NCBI GenBank assembly: GCA_937967285.1
Contig: CALBSU010000002.1
Span: 1 to 12,993, forward strand
DNA from: an uncultured Acidobacteriota bacterium
Lineage (GTDB): Bacteria > Acidobacteriota > Blastocatellia > RBC074
DNA: 12,993 nt
Direction: 5' to 3'
The notes under the pieces were generated by a model, which had not been told where the DNA came from, searched no databases, and saw only the letters and a program-made list of their open reading frames with translations. Every line of letters starts with the position of its first letter. Position 1 is the stretch's first letter. A program made the translations under genes and the position numbers. Below are positions 1 to 12,993 of this stretch, piece by piece.

Positions 1-794
<794 letters not shown>

Positions 795-804
795 AAGTCT
801 TTCG

Positions 805-853
805 GTGCCTCTCGGATTGTGCGAAAAGGCGGCCGGATCTCCCGTGCCTCTCG
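805..853. repeat. Pair of 10-bp direct repeats upstream of the isomerase-like gene
   Basis: GTGCCTCTCG occurs at 805-814 and again at 844-853, a spacing of 39 bp. Both copies lie in the untranslated leader of the - strand gene, 10 to 60 bp ahead of its ATG. They might be paired sites for a regulator or mere chance; no wider similarity surrounds them. Confidence 0.3.
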
Positions 854-945
854 CGTATCTGGTTCTTTACGGATGAAGATTTTGAATTGAACGCGGTTAT
901 TTTACCCCCCTCGAGGCTGAGTGGAAAGCCGCCTGAAGGCCCTGT

Positions 946-974
946 TTGGCAAAGATTCGGGGCTGTTGTAAAAT
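946..974 (+). promoter_or_regulatory. Sigma70-type promoter for the acyl-CoA dehydrogenase-pcrA unit
   Basis: TTGGCA (946-951) and TAAAAT (969-974) are separated by exactly 17 nt, and each matches the consensus hexamer at five of six positions. Transcription would begin near 981, giving a leader of about 70 nt before the ATG at 1052. The rest of 795-1051 holds no credible gene. A weaker - strand match (TTCAAT / TAAAGA, about 16 nt apart, near 870-900) could serve the divergent gene but is not compelling. Confidence 0.55.
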
Positions 975-1051
975 TGCCTTTAAATCGTTACGCGGACATC
1001 TTCACAATATTCATCATGGCTCATTTTCTTTCATAACAGTTGGGGGAAGAC

Positions 1052-2230
<1,179 letters not shown>

Positions 2231-2233
<3 letters not shown>

Positions 2234-2241
2234 GGAACCGA

Positions 2242-2244
<3 letters not shown>
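2231..2244 (+). promoter_or_regulatory. Ribosome binding site that fixes the GTG start of pcrA
   Basis: AAGGA (2232-2236) overlaps the TAA stop of the acyl-CoA dehydrogenase and lies 5 nt before GTG 2242. The open frame extends far upstream inside the dehydrogenase gene, but the protein there is unlike any helicase, whereas after 2242 it soon reaches the Q motif. This decides the start and suggests translational coupling. Confidence 0.75.
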
Positions 2245-4686
<2,442 letters not shown>

Positions 4687-4690
4687 CGGG

Positions 4691-4874
4691 AATTAATCGC
4701 ACAGGATCGCCAAGTGGGCAAAGAGTTAACCGCAAAGTCCGCAAAGAGAGCAAAGTAGATTATTGATGTCATGGTTAGTGTTACCTGTTTAAGTCCGCAT
4801 TTGGTCAGTTTTTTTGACCCGAACATTGGATCCGGTGAAATCCTTTGCACCCTTGGTGGGCTTTGCGATTAATT
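4691..4874. repeat. Non-coding element with inverted ends and degenerate 9-nt CGCAAAG units
   Basis: The region between pcrA and rimO has no gene. It opens with AATTAATCGCA (4691-4701) and closes with the exact reverse complement TGCGATTAATT (4864-4874). Inside each end lie degenerate 9-nt units built on CGCAAAG: on the left CGCACAGGA, CGCCAAGTG, GGCAAAGAG, then TTAAC, CGCAAAGTC, CGCAAAGAG, AGCAAAGTA (4698-4757); on the right, read on the other strand, CGCAAAGCC, CACCAAGGG, TGCAAAGGA (about 4842-4867). The centre is AT-richer and holds a small GGTCA / TGACC dyad around a T-run (4803-4819). Similar intergenic strings with regularly spaced CAAAG or CAGAG units occur in many bacterial genomes. 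It could be a mobile repeat remnant, a long RNA hairpin closing the pcrA transcript, or both. No target-site duplication is obvious. Confidence 0.7.
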
Positions 4875-4903
4875 TTCAACCCGGGTAGACGGGTAGGAAT
4901 TGT

Positions 4904-6280
<1,377 letters not shown>

Positions 6281-6289
6281 GACAAGCCG

Positions 6290-6850
6290 ATGATCAGGGA
6301 TAAATTCAAGGAAAGCCGTGATAAACGCGGAGTGAAGGCCGAATTGAACGGCCCCGTCGACTGGCTGGCGCTGCTGGTTGCGACCGGACTGGGCGCGGGC
6401 CTGATACCGTTCGGTCCCGGCACCTGGGGCTCGATCGTCGGGCTGCTGATCGCCTACGGCCTCATCGATCTGTTCGAACAGACTCCGGTTCTGGTGCAGA
6501 ACAGCCTGCTCGTCGCCGGCGTCGTGACAGGAGCCGCAGGCATCTGGTCGGGGACGCGGGCCGAGCGGATATTCAACCGCAAGGATCCCGGTCAGGTCGT
6601 GATCGACGAGGTCTGCGGTCAGATCATCACATTTTCACTGATCGCCCCCTATCTGGCATCCCTCGGGGGAAGCTGGCGATGGTGGACGATCGCCGGGTTC
6701 GCGCTCTTCAGGATGTGCGACATCTTCAAACCCTACCCCATTGACCGGCTGCAGGATCTCAAGGGCGGATTCGGGGTTATGATGGATGACGTGCTGGCCG
6801 GCGTCTATGCCGCCGTCGCGCTCTCGCTGCTGCTCTTCGTCTTCAGTTGA
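6290..6850 (+). CDS. pgpA: Phosphatidylglycerophosphatase A
   Basis: A 186-residue membrane phosphatase converting phosphatidylglycerophosphate to phosphatidylglycerol, the last step of that lipid's synthesis. Family marks are GLIPFGPGTWGS (38-48), KDPGQVVIDEVCGQ (98-111; D106-E107 likely metal ligands), FRMCDIFKPYPID (140-152) and GGFGVMMDDVLAG (159-171). Four hydrophobic segments (about 26-38, 47-60, 67-85 and 168-185, with more around 112-140) fit an integral membrane protein. The start lies 9 nt after rimO. The ribosome site is weak, so translation probably depends on coupling. The first 20 residues are charged and poorly conserved, so a later start is possible. The cinA ATG follows its stop after only 4 nt. 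Confidence 0.95.
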   Translation: MIRDKFKESRDKRGVKAELNGPVDWLALLVATGLGAGLIPFGPGTWGSIVGLLIAYGLIDLFEQTPVLVQNSLLVAGVVTGAAGIWSGTRAERIFNRKDPGQVVIDEVCGQIITFSLIAPYLASLGGSWRWWTIAGFALFRMCDIFKPYPIDRLQDLKGGFGVMMDDVLAGVYAAVALSLLLFVFS

Positions 6851-6854
6851 AACT

Positions 6855-8087
6855 ATGCTCAATGCTGAAATCATCGCCATCGGATCGGAGATGCTTACTC
6901 CGTTCAGGACCGACACCAATTCGCTCTGGCTGACCGAGCGTCTCAACAGTCTCGGCGTCGACGTCAAGCTGAAGACCATCGTCGGGGACGACGAGGGCCG
7001 GCTGGAGGAGACGATCCGGGACGCCATGAAGCGGTCCGAGATCATCGTCTCGACCGGCGGCCTGGGGCCGACCGAGGACGACATCACTCGAAAGATCTTC
7101 GCCCGGGTGCTTCAGAAACGACTGGTCCTCAACGACGCGATCCTCGAGAAGATCCGCGCGCGCTTCGCCAGACGCGGAGTCCCGATGCCGGAGATCAATT
7201 CCCGTCAGGCTCTGATCATCGAGGATGCCGAGATCATCGACAACAACAACGGGACCGCGCCGGGCATGCTGATCCGTAACGGCAAATGCACCATCGCGCT
7301 GCTGCCGGGGCCGCCGCGCGAGATGAAGCCGATGTTCGAGGCGGCCGTCGCTCCGGCGCTCAGGCAGCAAGTCGGCGATCTGTTCATTCTGCGGCGCAAA
7401 CTGAGCATCTTCGGCCTGACCGAATCGAGTACTGACGAGCTGGCCGCACCGATCTACACCCAGTACAAAAATCCGACCACCACGATCCTCTTCAAGGACG
7501 GACAGATCGAACTTCACCTGACGGCCACGGCGAAGAAAGCGGCCGAGGGCGAGAAGCTGCTCGACGAGCTGGCCGGCCGGCTCGACGAAGCGCTCGGGAA
7601 TTACGTCTTCTCGCGCCGTGACGAAACGCTCGAGGAGGTCGCCGGCAATCTCCTCAAATTCAACGGCTACACGCTGGCGACAGCCGAAAGCTGCACCGGC
7701 GGGCTGCTCGCCGGACGAATCACCGACGTTCCGGGCAGCTCGGAATATTTCATCGAAGGTGTCGTGACGTATTCGAACGAGGCCAAGATCAGAATGCTCG
7801 GCGTGCCAACGGATCTGATCGAACGGCACGGAGCGGTCAGCCAAGAGGTCGCGCGCGCGATGGCAGACGGCGTGCGCAGCCTCGCCGGAACTACTTTCGG
7901 GATCGGCATCACGGGCATTGCCGGCCCCGGCGGAGGCAGCGAGGAGAAACCGGTCGGACTGGTCTACATCGCACTCGCCGATGACAACGATGCCATTGTC
8001 CGAAAATTCGTTTTCCCCGGCGACCGGCAGTTCATCCGGCAGCTCTCGGTCAATGCCGCACTGGATATGATCCGCCGACGCCTCTGA
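6855..8087 (+). CDS. cinA: CinA-family protein: COG1058 pyrophosphatase domain fused to NMN amidohydrolase (PncC)
   Basis: A 410-residue two-domain protein. The N-terminal molybdopterin-binding-like (COG1058) domain shows AIGSEMLTPFRTDTNS (8-23), GGLGPTEDD (68-76) and LPGPPREMKPMF, and in studied members hydrolyses ADP-ribose or related nucleotides. The C-terminal PncC domain (from about 255) shows TAESCTGG with the nucleophile-type Ser279, YSNEAK (306-311) and TGIAGPGGG (353-361), and deamidates nicotinamide mononucleotide to return it to NAD synthesis. Both motif sets look intact, so both activities are likely. Despite the historic name, a role in competence is not implied. The open frame extends upstream into pgpA, but homology begins at MLNAEIIAIGSE, so I take ATG 6855. 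No Shine-Dalgarno is visible; the 4-nt gap from the pgpA stop suggests reinitiation. TPFRTDTNS, where many homologues have a GQIVDTN-like string, hints at lineage. Confidence 0.95.
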   Translation: MLNAEIIAIGSEMLTPFRTDTNSLWLTERLNSLGVDVKLKTIVGDDEGRLEETIRDAMKRSEIIVSTGGLGPTEDDITRKIFARVLQKRLVLNDAILEKIRARFARRGVPMPEINSRQALIIEDAEIIDNNNGTAPGMLIRNGKCTIALLPGPPREMKPMFEAAVAPALRQQVGDLFILRRKLSIFGLTESSTDELAAPIYTQYKNPTTTILFKDGQIELHLTATAKKAAEGEKLLDELAGRLDEALGNYVFSRRDETLEEVAGNLLKFNGYTLATAESCTGGLLAGRITDVPGSSEYFIEGVVTYSNEAKIRMLGVPTDLIERHGAVSQEVARAMADGVRSLAGTTFGIGITGIAGPGGGSEEKPVGLVYIALADDNDAIVRKFVFPGDRQFIRQLSVNAALDMIRRRL

Positions 8088-8130
8088 CCGCTTTCATTGC
8101 CCGCTCGGACAAGGGGCTGAAGGAGAATCC

Positions 8131-8766
8131 ATGGAGACAGTGCTGAGTCTGATCTCGCTGCCGGCTGCCGCCGTCCTGCTGCTGGTCGCATACCTGCTCG
8201 GGTCGATCCCGTTCGGATATCTGATCGTCCGGTTCGCAAGCGGCTCCGACATCCGCGAGACCGGCAGCGGCGGCACGGGAGCGACTAACGTGACGCGCAA
8301 GGCGGGCAAAGGCGCGGGGATATTGACGCTTCTTCTCGATGCGCTGAAAGGCGTGGCGGCGGTGGCGGTCGTCGGCGCGATCGCACCGGAACTGGCGCCG
8401 TGGGCCGGACTGGCTGCGGTCATCGGCCACTGCTTTCCGGTCTGGCTGGGATTCAAGGCCGGCAAGGGAGTGGCAACAGGGCTCGGAGTCTTCGCCATGC
8501 TGACTCCATACGCCGTCCTGGCGGCGGCGGCCATCTTTCTGCTGATCGTCTGGCGGACGCGCTACGTCTCGCTCGGCTCGATCGTCGCAGCTCTGGTTGT
8601 TCCGATCGCAGCCGCCCTGATCAATTTTATGGTCAGCCCAGCTCCCGGATTCGCCGGACTGATTGCCGCGCTCTGTCTTTCTTCGGCTGTGATTATTTTC
8701 AAGCACAGCGAGAACATCCAGCGTCTGCGCGAAGGCAGGGAGAACAGGTTCGGCGCGAAGGCCTGA
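8131..8766 (+). CDS. plsY: Acyl-phosphate:glycerol-3-phosphate acyltransferase PlsY
   Basis: A 211-residue integral membrane enzyme that moves an acyl group from acyl-phosphate to position 1 of glycerol-3-phosphate, giving lysophosphatidate, the first committed phospholipid step. Conserved blocks: GSIPFGYL (24-31), GSGGTGATN (45-53) and GHCFPVWLGFKAGKGVAT (99-116), plus a C-terminal KHSENIQRLREGREN. Hydrophobic segments near 5-27, 62-83, 90-106, 119-142, 148-166 and 173-190 fit the multi-pass fold. Two motif positions are unusual: the Asn of GSGNxGATN is Gly here, and the common GGKG is AGKG. ATG 8131 has AGGAGA (8120-8125) 5 nt upstream. The gene making its substrate, gpsA, begins 8 nt after its stop. 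The phosphate partner PlsX is not in the window. Confidence 0.96.
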   Translation: METVLSLISLPAAAVLLLVAYLLGSIPFGYLIVRFASGSDIRETGSGGTGATNVTRKAGKGAGILTLLLDALKGVAAVAVVGAIAPELAPWAGLAAVIGHCFPVWLGFKAGKGVATGLGVFAMLTPYAVLAAAAIFLLIVWRTRYVSLGSIVAALVVPIAAALINFMVSPAPGFAGLIAALCLSSAVIIFKHSENIQRLREGRENRFGAKA

Positions 8767-8774
8767 GGTAGACC

Positions 8775-9773
8775 ATGAGGAAGATCGCGATCATCGGAGC
8801 GGGAAGCTGGGGCACCGCGCTGGCGCTGGTGGCGGCTCGGGCAGGAAACCGCGTCAGTCTGTGGGCGCACAGCCCTGAAATCGTCTCGATGCTGCGCGAC
8901 GCAAGGGAGAATACCGTCTACCTGCCGGGATTCGCTCTCCCGCCCGTAATCGAACCGACAGGCGATATCGCTGAAGCGCTGGCCGGCGCCGGGATCGTGC
9001 TGACGGTCGTCCCGTCTCACGCCTGCCGCGAGATATACGGTCAGATGCTGCCCCATCTGAGTCCGGACATGATCTTCGTCAACGCGAGCAAGGGGATCGA
9101 GATCCCGACGCAGATGCGGATGGAAGAGGTCGTCCGCGACGTTCTGAGCTTCGAACCGCGATACGTCGTGCTCTCTGGCCCGAGCTTCGCCCAGGAGGTC
9201 GCGCGGGACGAACCCTGCGCCATCGTCGCGGCATCACATGCTCCCGACTGGGCGGCAACCGTCCAGGAGACACTTTCGAGCAGCCGTTTTCGCGTCTACA
9301 CCAACAACGACGTGACCGGCGTCGAGATCGCCGCGGCGACGAAAAACGTCATGGCCATCGCGACCGGCGCGGTCAACGGCCTCGGACTGGGATACAATAG
9401 TTCGGCTGCGCTGGTCACGCGGGGACTGGCCGAGATGACCCGATTCGCGGTCAGGCTCGGCGGACGCCCGGAAACTCTGGCCGGACTGGCCGGCATGGGC
9501 GACCTTGTGCTGACCTGCTTCGGCAACCTGTCGCGCAACCGGCGCGTCGGTTACGAACTTGGCCGGGGCCGCAAACTGGCCGATATCATCGGCGAGATGC
9601 GCGAAGTAGCCGAAGGCGTCAAAACCGCGCGCGCAGCGCACGAACTGGCGCTCAAACTCGGCGTCGAGATGCCGATCACCACCGGCGTCTATCAGATGTT
9701 GTATGAAGGCAAGAGCCCGGGACAACTCGAGATCGAACTGATGGAACGCCCCCTCAAACGCGAGTCGATCTGA
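8775..9773 (+). CDS. gpsA: NAD(P)H-dependent glycerol-3-phosphate dehydrogenase
   Basis: A 332-residue cytosolic enzyme reducing dihydroxyacetone phosphate to sn-glycerol-3-phosphate, the backbone donor for phospholipids. The N-terminal Rossmann fold carries IIGAGSWGTALA (6-17). NASKGIE (K106), LSGPSFAQEV (133-142) and EIAAATKNVMAIATG with the catalytic Lys190 follow, and the helical domain has GMGDLVLTCFGNLSRNRRVG. Length and motif order are typical. Its ATG overlaps no other gene. GAGGTAGA (8765-8772), partly within the plsY stop, is a good ribosome site, which points to coupling with plsY, the enzyme that uses its product. Confidence 0.97.
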   Translation: MRKIAIIGAGSWGTALALVAARAGNRVSLWAHSPEIVSMLRDARENTVYLPGFALPPVIEPTGDIAEALAGAGIVLTVVPSHACREIYGQMLPHLSPDMIFVNASKGIEIPTQMRMEEVVRDVLSFEPRYVVLSGPSFAQEVARDEPCAIVAASHAPDWAATVQETLSSSRFRVYTNNDVTGVEIAAATKNVMAIATGAVNGLGLGYNSSAALVTRGLAEMTRFAVRLGGRPETLAGLAGMGDLVLTCFGNLSRNRRVGYELGRGRKLADIIGEMREVAEGVKTARAAHELALKLGVEMPITTGVYQMLYEGKSPGQLEIELMERPLKRESI

Positions 9774-9793
9774 TCCCGGCCCGAACATCCAGA

Positions 9794-10273
9794 ATGGCGG
9801 ACAAAACAAGCAACGATAAGGTCGTCGCAACCAATCGCGAGGCCTGGCACAATTATCATATTCTCGAAACTTATGAAGCGGGAATTCAGCTCACCGGCAC
9901 CGAGGTCAAATCGGCCCGCGCCGGTCGAGTCAACCTCAAGGAATCATACGTGATCGTCCGTGACGGCGAAGCCTGGCTGCTCAACGCCCATATCAGCCAG
10001 TACTCCCACGGCAATCGCCAGAACCACGACCCCATCCGCGATCGCCGGCTCCTCCTTCATAAACGCGAGATCTTTCGCCTCCAGTCCAAAATCCAGGAGA
10101 AAGGCTTGACCATCGTGCCGACAAAACTGTATTTCAAAGGCAACCTGATCAAGTGCGAACTCGGGATCGCCAAGGGTAAGAAGCTCTACGATAAACGCGC
10201 CGATGACGCAAGAAAGACGCAGGAACGCGAGGCTCGCGCCGCGCTCAAGGAGCGGAGCAGGTATGAGGAGTAA
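9794..10273 (+). CDS. smpB: SsrA-binding protein SmpB
   Basis: A 159-residue RNA-binding protein that carries tmRNA into the A site of stalled ribosomes during trans-translation. Typical blocks are NREAWHNYHILETYEAGIQL, GTEVKSARAGRVNLKESY, the HISQYSHGNRQNHDP stretch, RLLLHKREI and TIVPTKLYFKGNLIKCELGIAKGKKLYDKR, followed by the basic lysine/arginine-rich tail that occupies the empty mRNA channel. Length is normal. ATG 9794 lies 20 nt after gpsA with only a weak ribosome site. The partner tmRNA gene ssrA, often adjacent, is not recognisable in the window. It is the last gene of the rimO-led run; a long inverted repeat begins 3 to 8 nt after its stop. Confidence 0.97.
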   Translation: MADKTSNDKVVATNREAWHNYHILETYEAGIQLTGTEVKSARAGRVNLKESYVIVRDGEAWLLNAHISQYSHGNRQNHDPIRDRRLLLHKREIFRLQSKIQEKGLTIVPTKLYFKGNLIKCELGIAKGKKLYDKRADDARKTQEREARAALKERSRYEE

Positions 10274-10275
10274 TT

Positions 10276-10445
10276 CAGTATGCAGTAGGCGGTAGGCAGA
10301 GTGGAGTAGGCAGTATGCAGTAGGCGGTAGGCAGTAGGATGTTCAAAAGTATGATGTATATTGAAATCATTGAAGACTGTATCTATCTTAAATACTGCCT
10401 ACTGCATACTGCCTACCGCCTACTGCCTACTACCTACTACCTACC
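10276..10445. repeat. Long inverted repeat of heptamer arrays (GGCAGTA-type) between smpB and pepA
   Basis: The left arm (10281-10336) is eight contiguous 7-nt units: TGCAGTA, GGCGGTA, GGCAGAG, TGGAGTA, GGCAGTA, TGCAGTA, GGCGGTA, GGCAGTA, with partial units on each side. The right arm (10393-10445) is seven units on the opposite strand (TACTGCC, TACTGCA, TACTGCC, TACCGCC, TACTGCC, TACTACC, TACTACC) and a partial TACC. The arms could pair over about 55 bp, enclosing an AT-rich centre of about 55 nt. The variation between units is shared by both arms. This looks like an expanded or dispersed intergenic repeat, not coding sequence. As RNA it would form a very stable hairpin at the end of the smpB transcript, but no T-tract follows it. 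Its function is unknown to me. Confidence 0.85.
10361..10389 (+). promoter_or_regulatory. Candidate pepA promoter in the centre of the heptamer inverted repeat
   Basis: TTGAAA (10361-10366) and TATCTT (10384-10389) are 17 nt apart and match the sigma70 hexamers at five and four positions. Transcription would start near 10396 and run through the right heptamer arm before reaching pepA, giving a leader of about 75 nt. Base composition is AT-rich here, so a chance match is possible. Confidence 0.4.
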
Positions 10446-10472
10446 AACATCAATAAATAAAGGAATACATTC

Positions 10473-11948
<1,476 letters not shown>

Positions 11949-11954
11949 ATTGGT

Positions 11955-11984
11955 TTGACCATCTTCGGGAATCGGAAGTAAAAT
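11955..11984 (+). promoter_or_regulatory. Sigma70-type promoter for the class I aldolase gene
   Basis: TTGACC (11955-11960) and TAAAAT (11979-11984) are 18 nt apart, each matching its consensus hexamer at five of six positions. The -10 box is identical to that proposed for the acyl-CoA dehydrogenase. The start would fall near 11991, leaving a leader of about 45 nt before ATG 12035. It lies entirely within the 86-bp gap after pepA, so the aldolase is probably transcribed separately. Confidence 0.55.
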
Positions 11985-12007
11985 CGTTTTTACTTCTAAG
12001 GCTTCCC
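11967..12007. promoter_or_regulatory. Dyad over the aldolase -10 box and start site: operator or hairpin
   Basis: GAAGTAAAA (11975-11983) and its exact reverse complement TTTTACTTC (11988-11996) flank the 4-nt centre TCGT. Outside these, GGGAA (11967-11971) is mirrored by TTCCC (12003-12007). The inner arms cover the proposed -10 box and start site, the position expected of a repressor operator. As RNA it would form a 9-bp stem, alternatively the end of the pepA transcript, but there is no following T-run, which speaks against an ordinary intrinsic terminator. Confidence 0.5.
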
Positions 12008-12034
12008 TACCAAATTGCAACTGGAGAAAGATTC

Positions 12035-12993
<959 letters not shown>

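Noticed and set aside
4803..4819. Terminator from GGTCA / TGACC around a T-run after pcrA
   Set aside because: The stem is only five base pairs and the T-run lies in the loop, not after the stem.
6843..7844. Open frame of 333 codons on the - strand opposite cinA
   Set aside because: It is antisense to clear two-domain CinA motifs, with no independent motif and no credible ribosome site.
10276..10445. CRISPR array
   Set aside because: The units are only 7 nt, contiguous without spacers, and arranged as two inverted blocks; no cas gene is present.
9774..10472. tmRNA gene ssrA next to smpB
   Set aside because: No tRNA-Ala-like ends or tag-coding frame could be found in the gaps around smpB; the downstream gap is filled by heptamer repeats.
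11975..11996. Standard intrinsic terminator after pepA
   Set aside because: The stem is AT-rich and no T-run follows it, while it coincides with a good -10 box, so an operator-like dyad seems at least as likely.

Overview
The window is ordinary bacterial chromosome, GC-rich in the genes (about 60% by eye), with tightly packed housekeeping genes on the + strand and one gene on the - strand at the left edge. No rRNA, tRNA, CRISPR array, phage, transposase or plasmid gene is visible. The phylum cannot be settled from sequence alone. A Tat-exported TIM-barrel isomerase, a CinA beginning SEMLTPFRTDTNS and a PlsY with GSGGTGATN in place of the usual GSGNxGATN remind me of Acidobacteriota or a neighbouring phylum, but this is a recollection-based inference.

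Layout. (1) 1-794, - strand: 5' part of a Tat-signal sugar phosphate isomerase/epimerase-like protein. (2) 795-1051: divergent intergenic region with a good sigma70-type promoter (TTGGCA-17 nt-TAAAAT) facing right. (3) 1052-4686: a short/branched-chain-type acyl-CoA dehydrogenase followed 8 nt later by a PcrA/UvrD helicase that starts at GTG. (4) 4687-4903: non-coding, holding a roughly 184-bp element with inverted ends (AATTAATCGCA / TGCGATTAATT) and degenerate 9-nt CGCAAAGnn units. (5) 4904-10273: a tight same-strand run rimO - pgpA - cinA - plsY - gpsA - smpB, with gaps of 4 to 43 nt, probably one operon. (6) 10274-10472: a long inverted repeat made of 7-nt GGCAGTA-like units (8 in the left arm, 7 in the right) around an AT-rich centre with a candidate pepA promoter. 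(7) 10473-11948: leucyl aminopeptidase pepA. (8) 11949-12034: a strong promoter candidate (TTGACC-18 nt-TAAAAT) overlapped by a dyad. (9) 12035 to the right edge: class I (FbaB/DhnA-type) fructose-bisphosphate aldolase, lacking its C-terminus.

How the genes fit together. The central run contains three glycerophospholipid genes: gpsA makes sn-glycerol-3-phosphate, plsY acylates it to lysophosphatidate, and pgpA dephosphorylates phosphatidylglycerophosphate to phosphatidylglycerol. Mixed with them are two translation-quality genes (rimO modifying ribosomal protein S12, smpB for trans-translation) and the NAD-recycling/nucleotide clean-up protein CinA. PcrA serves DNA repair and transcription-conflict resolution. 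The acyl-CoA dehydrogenase, aminopeptidase and aldolase are central metabolism.

I found no convincing undescribed multi-gene system. The points most worth a second look lie between genes: the heptamer inverted repeat before pepA, the 9-mer inverted-end element before rimO, and the dyad over the aldolase promoter.
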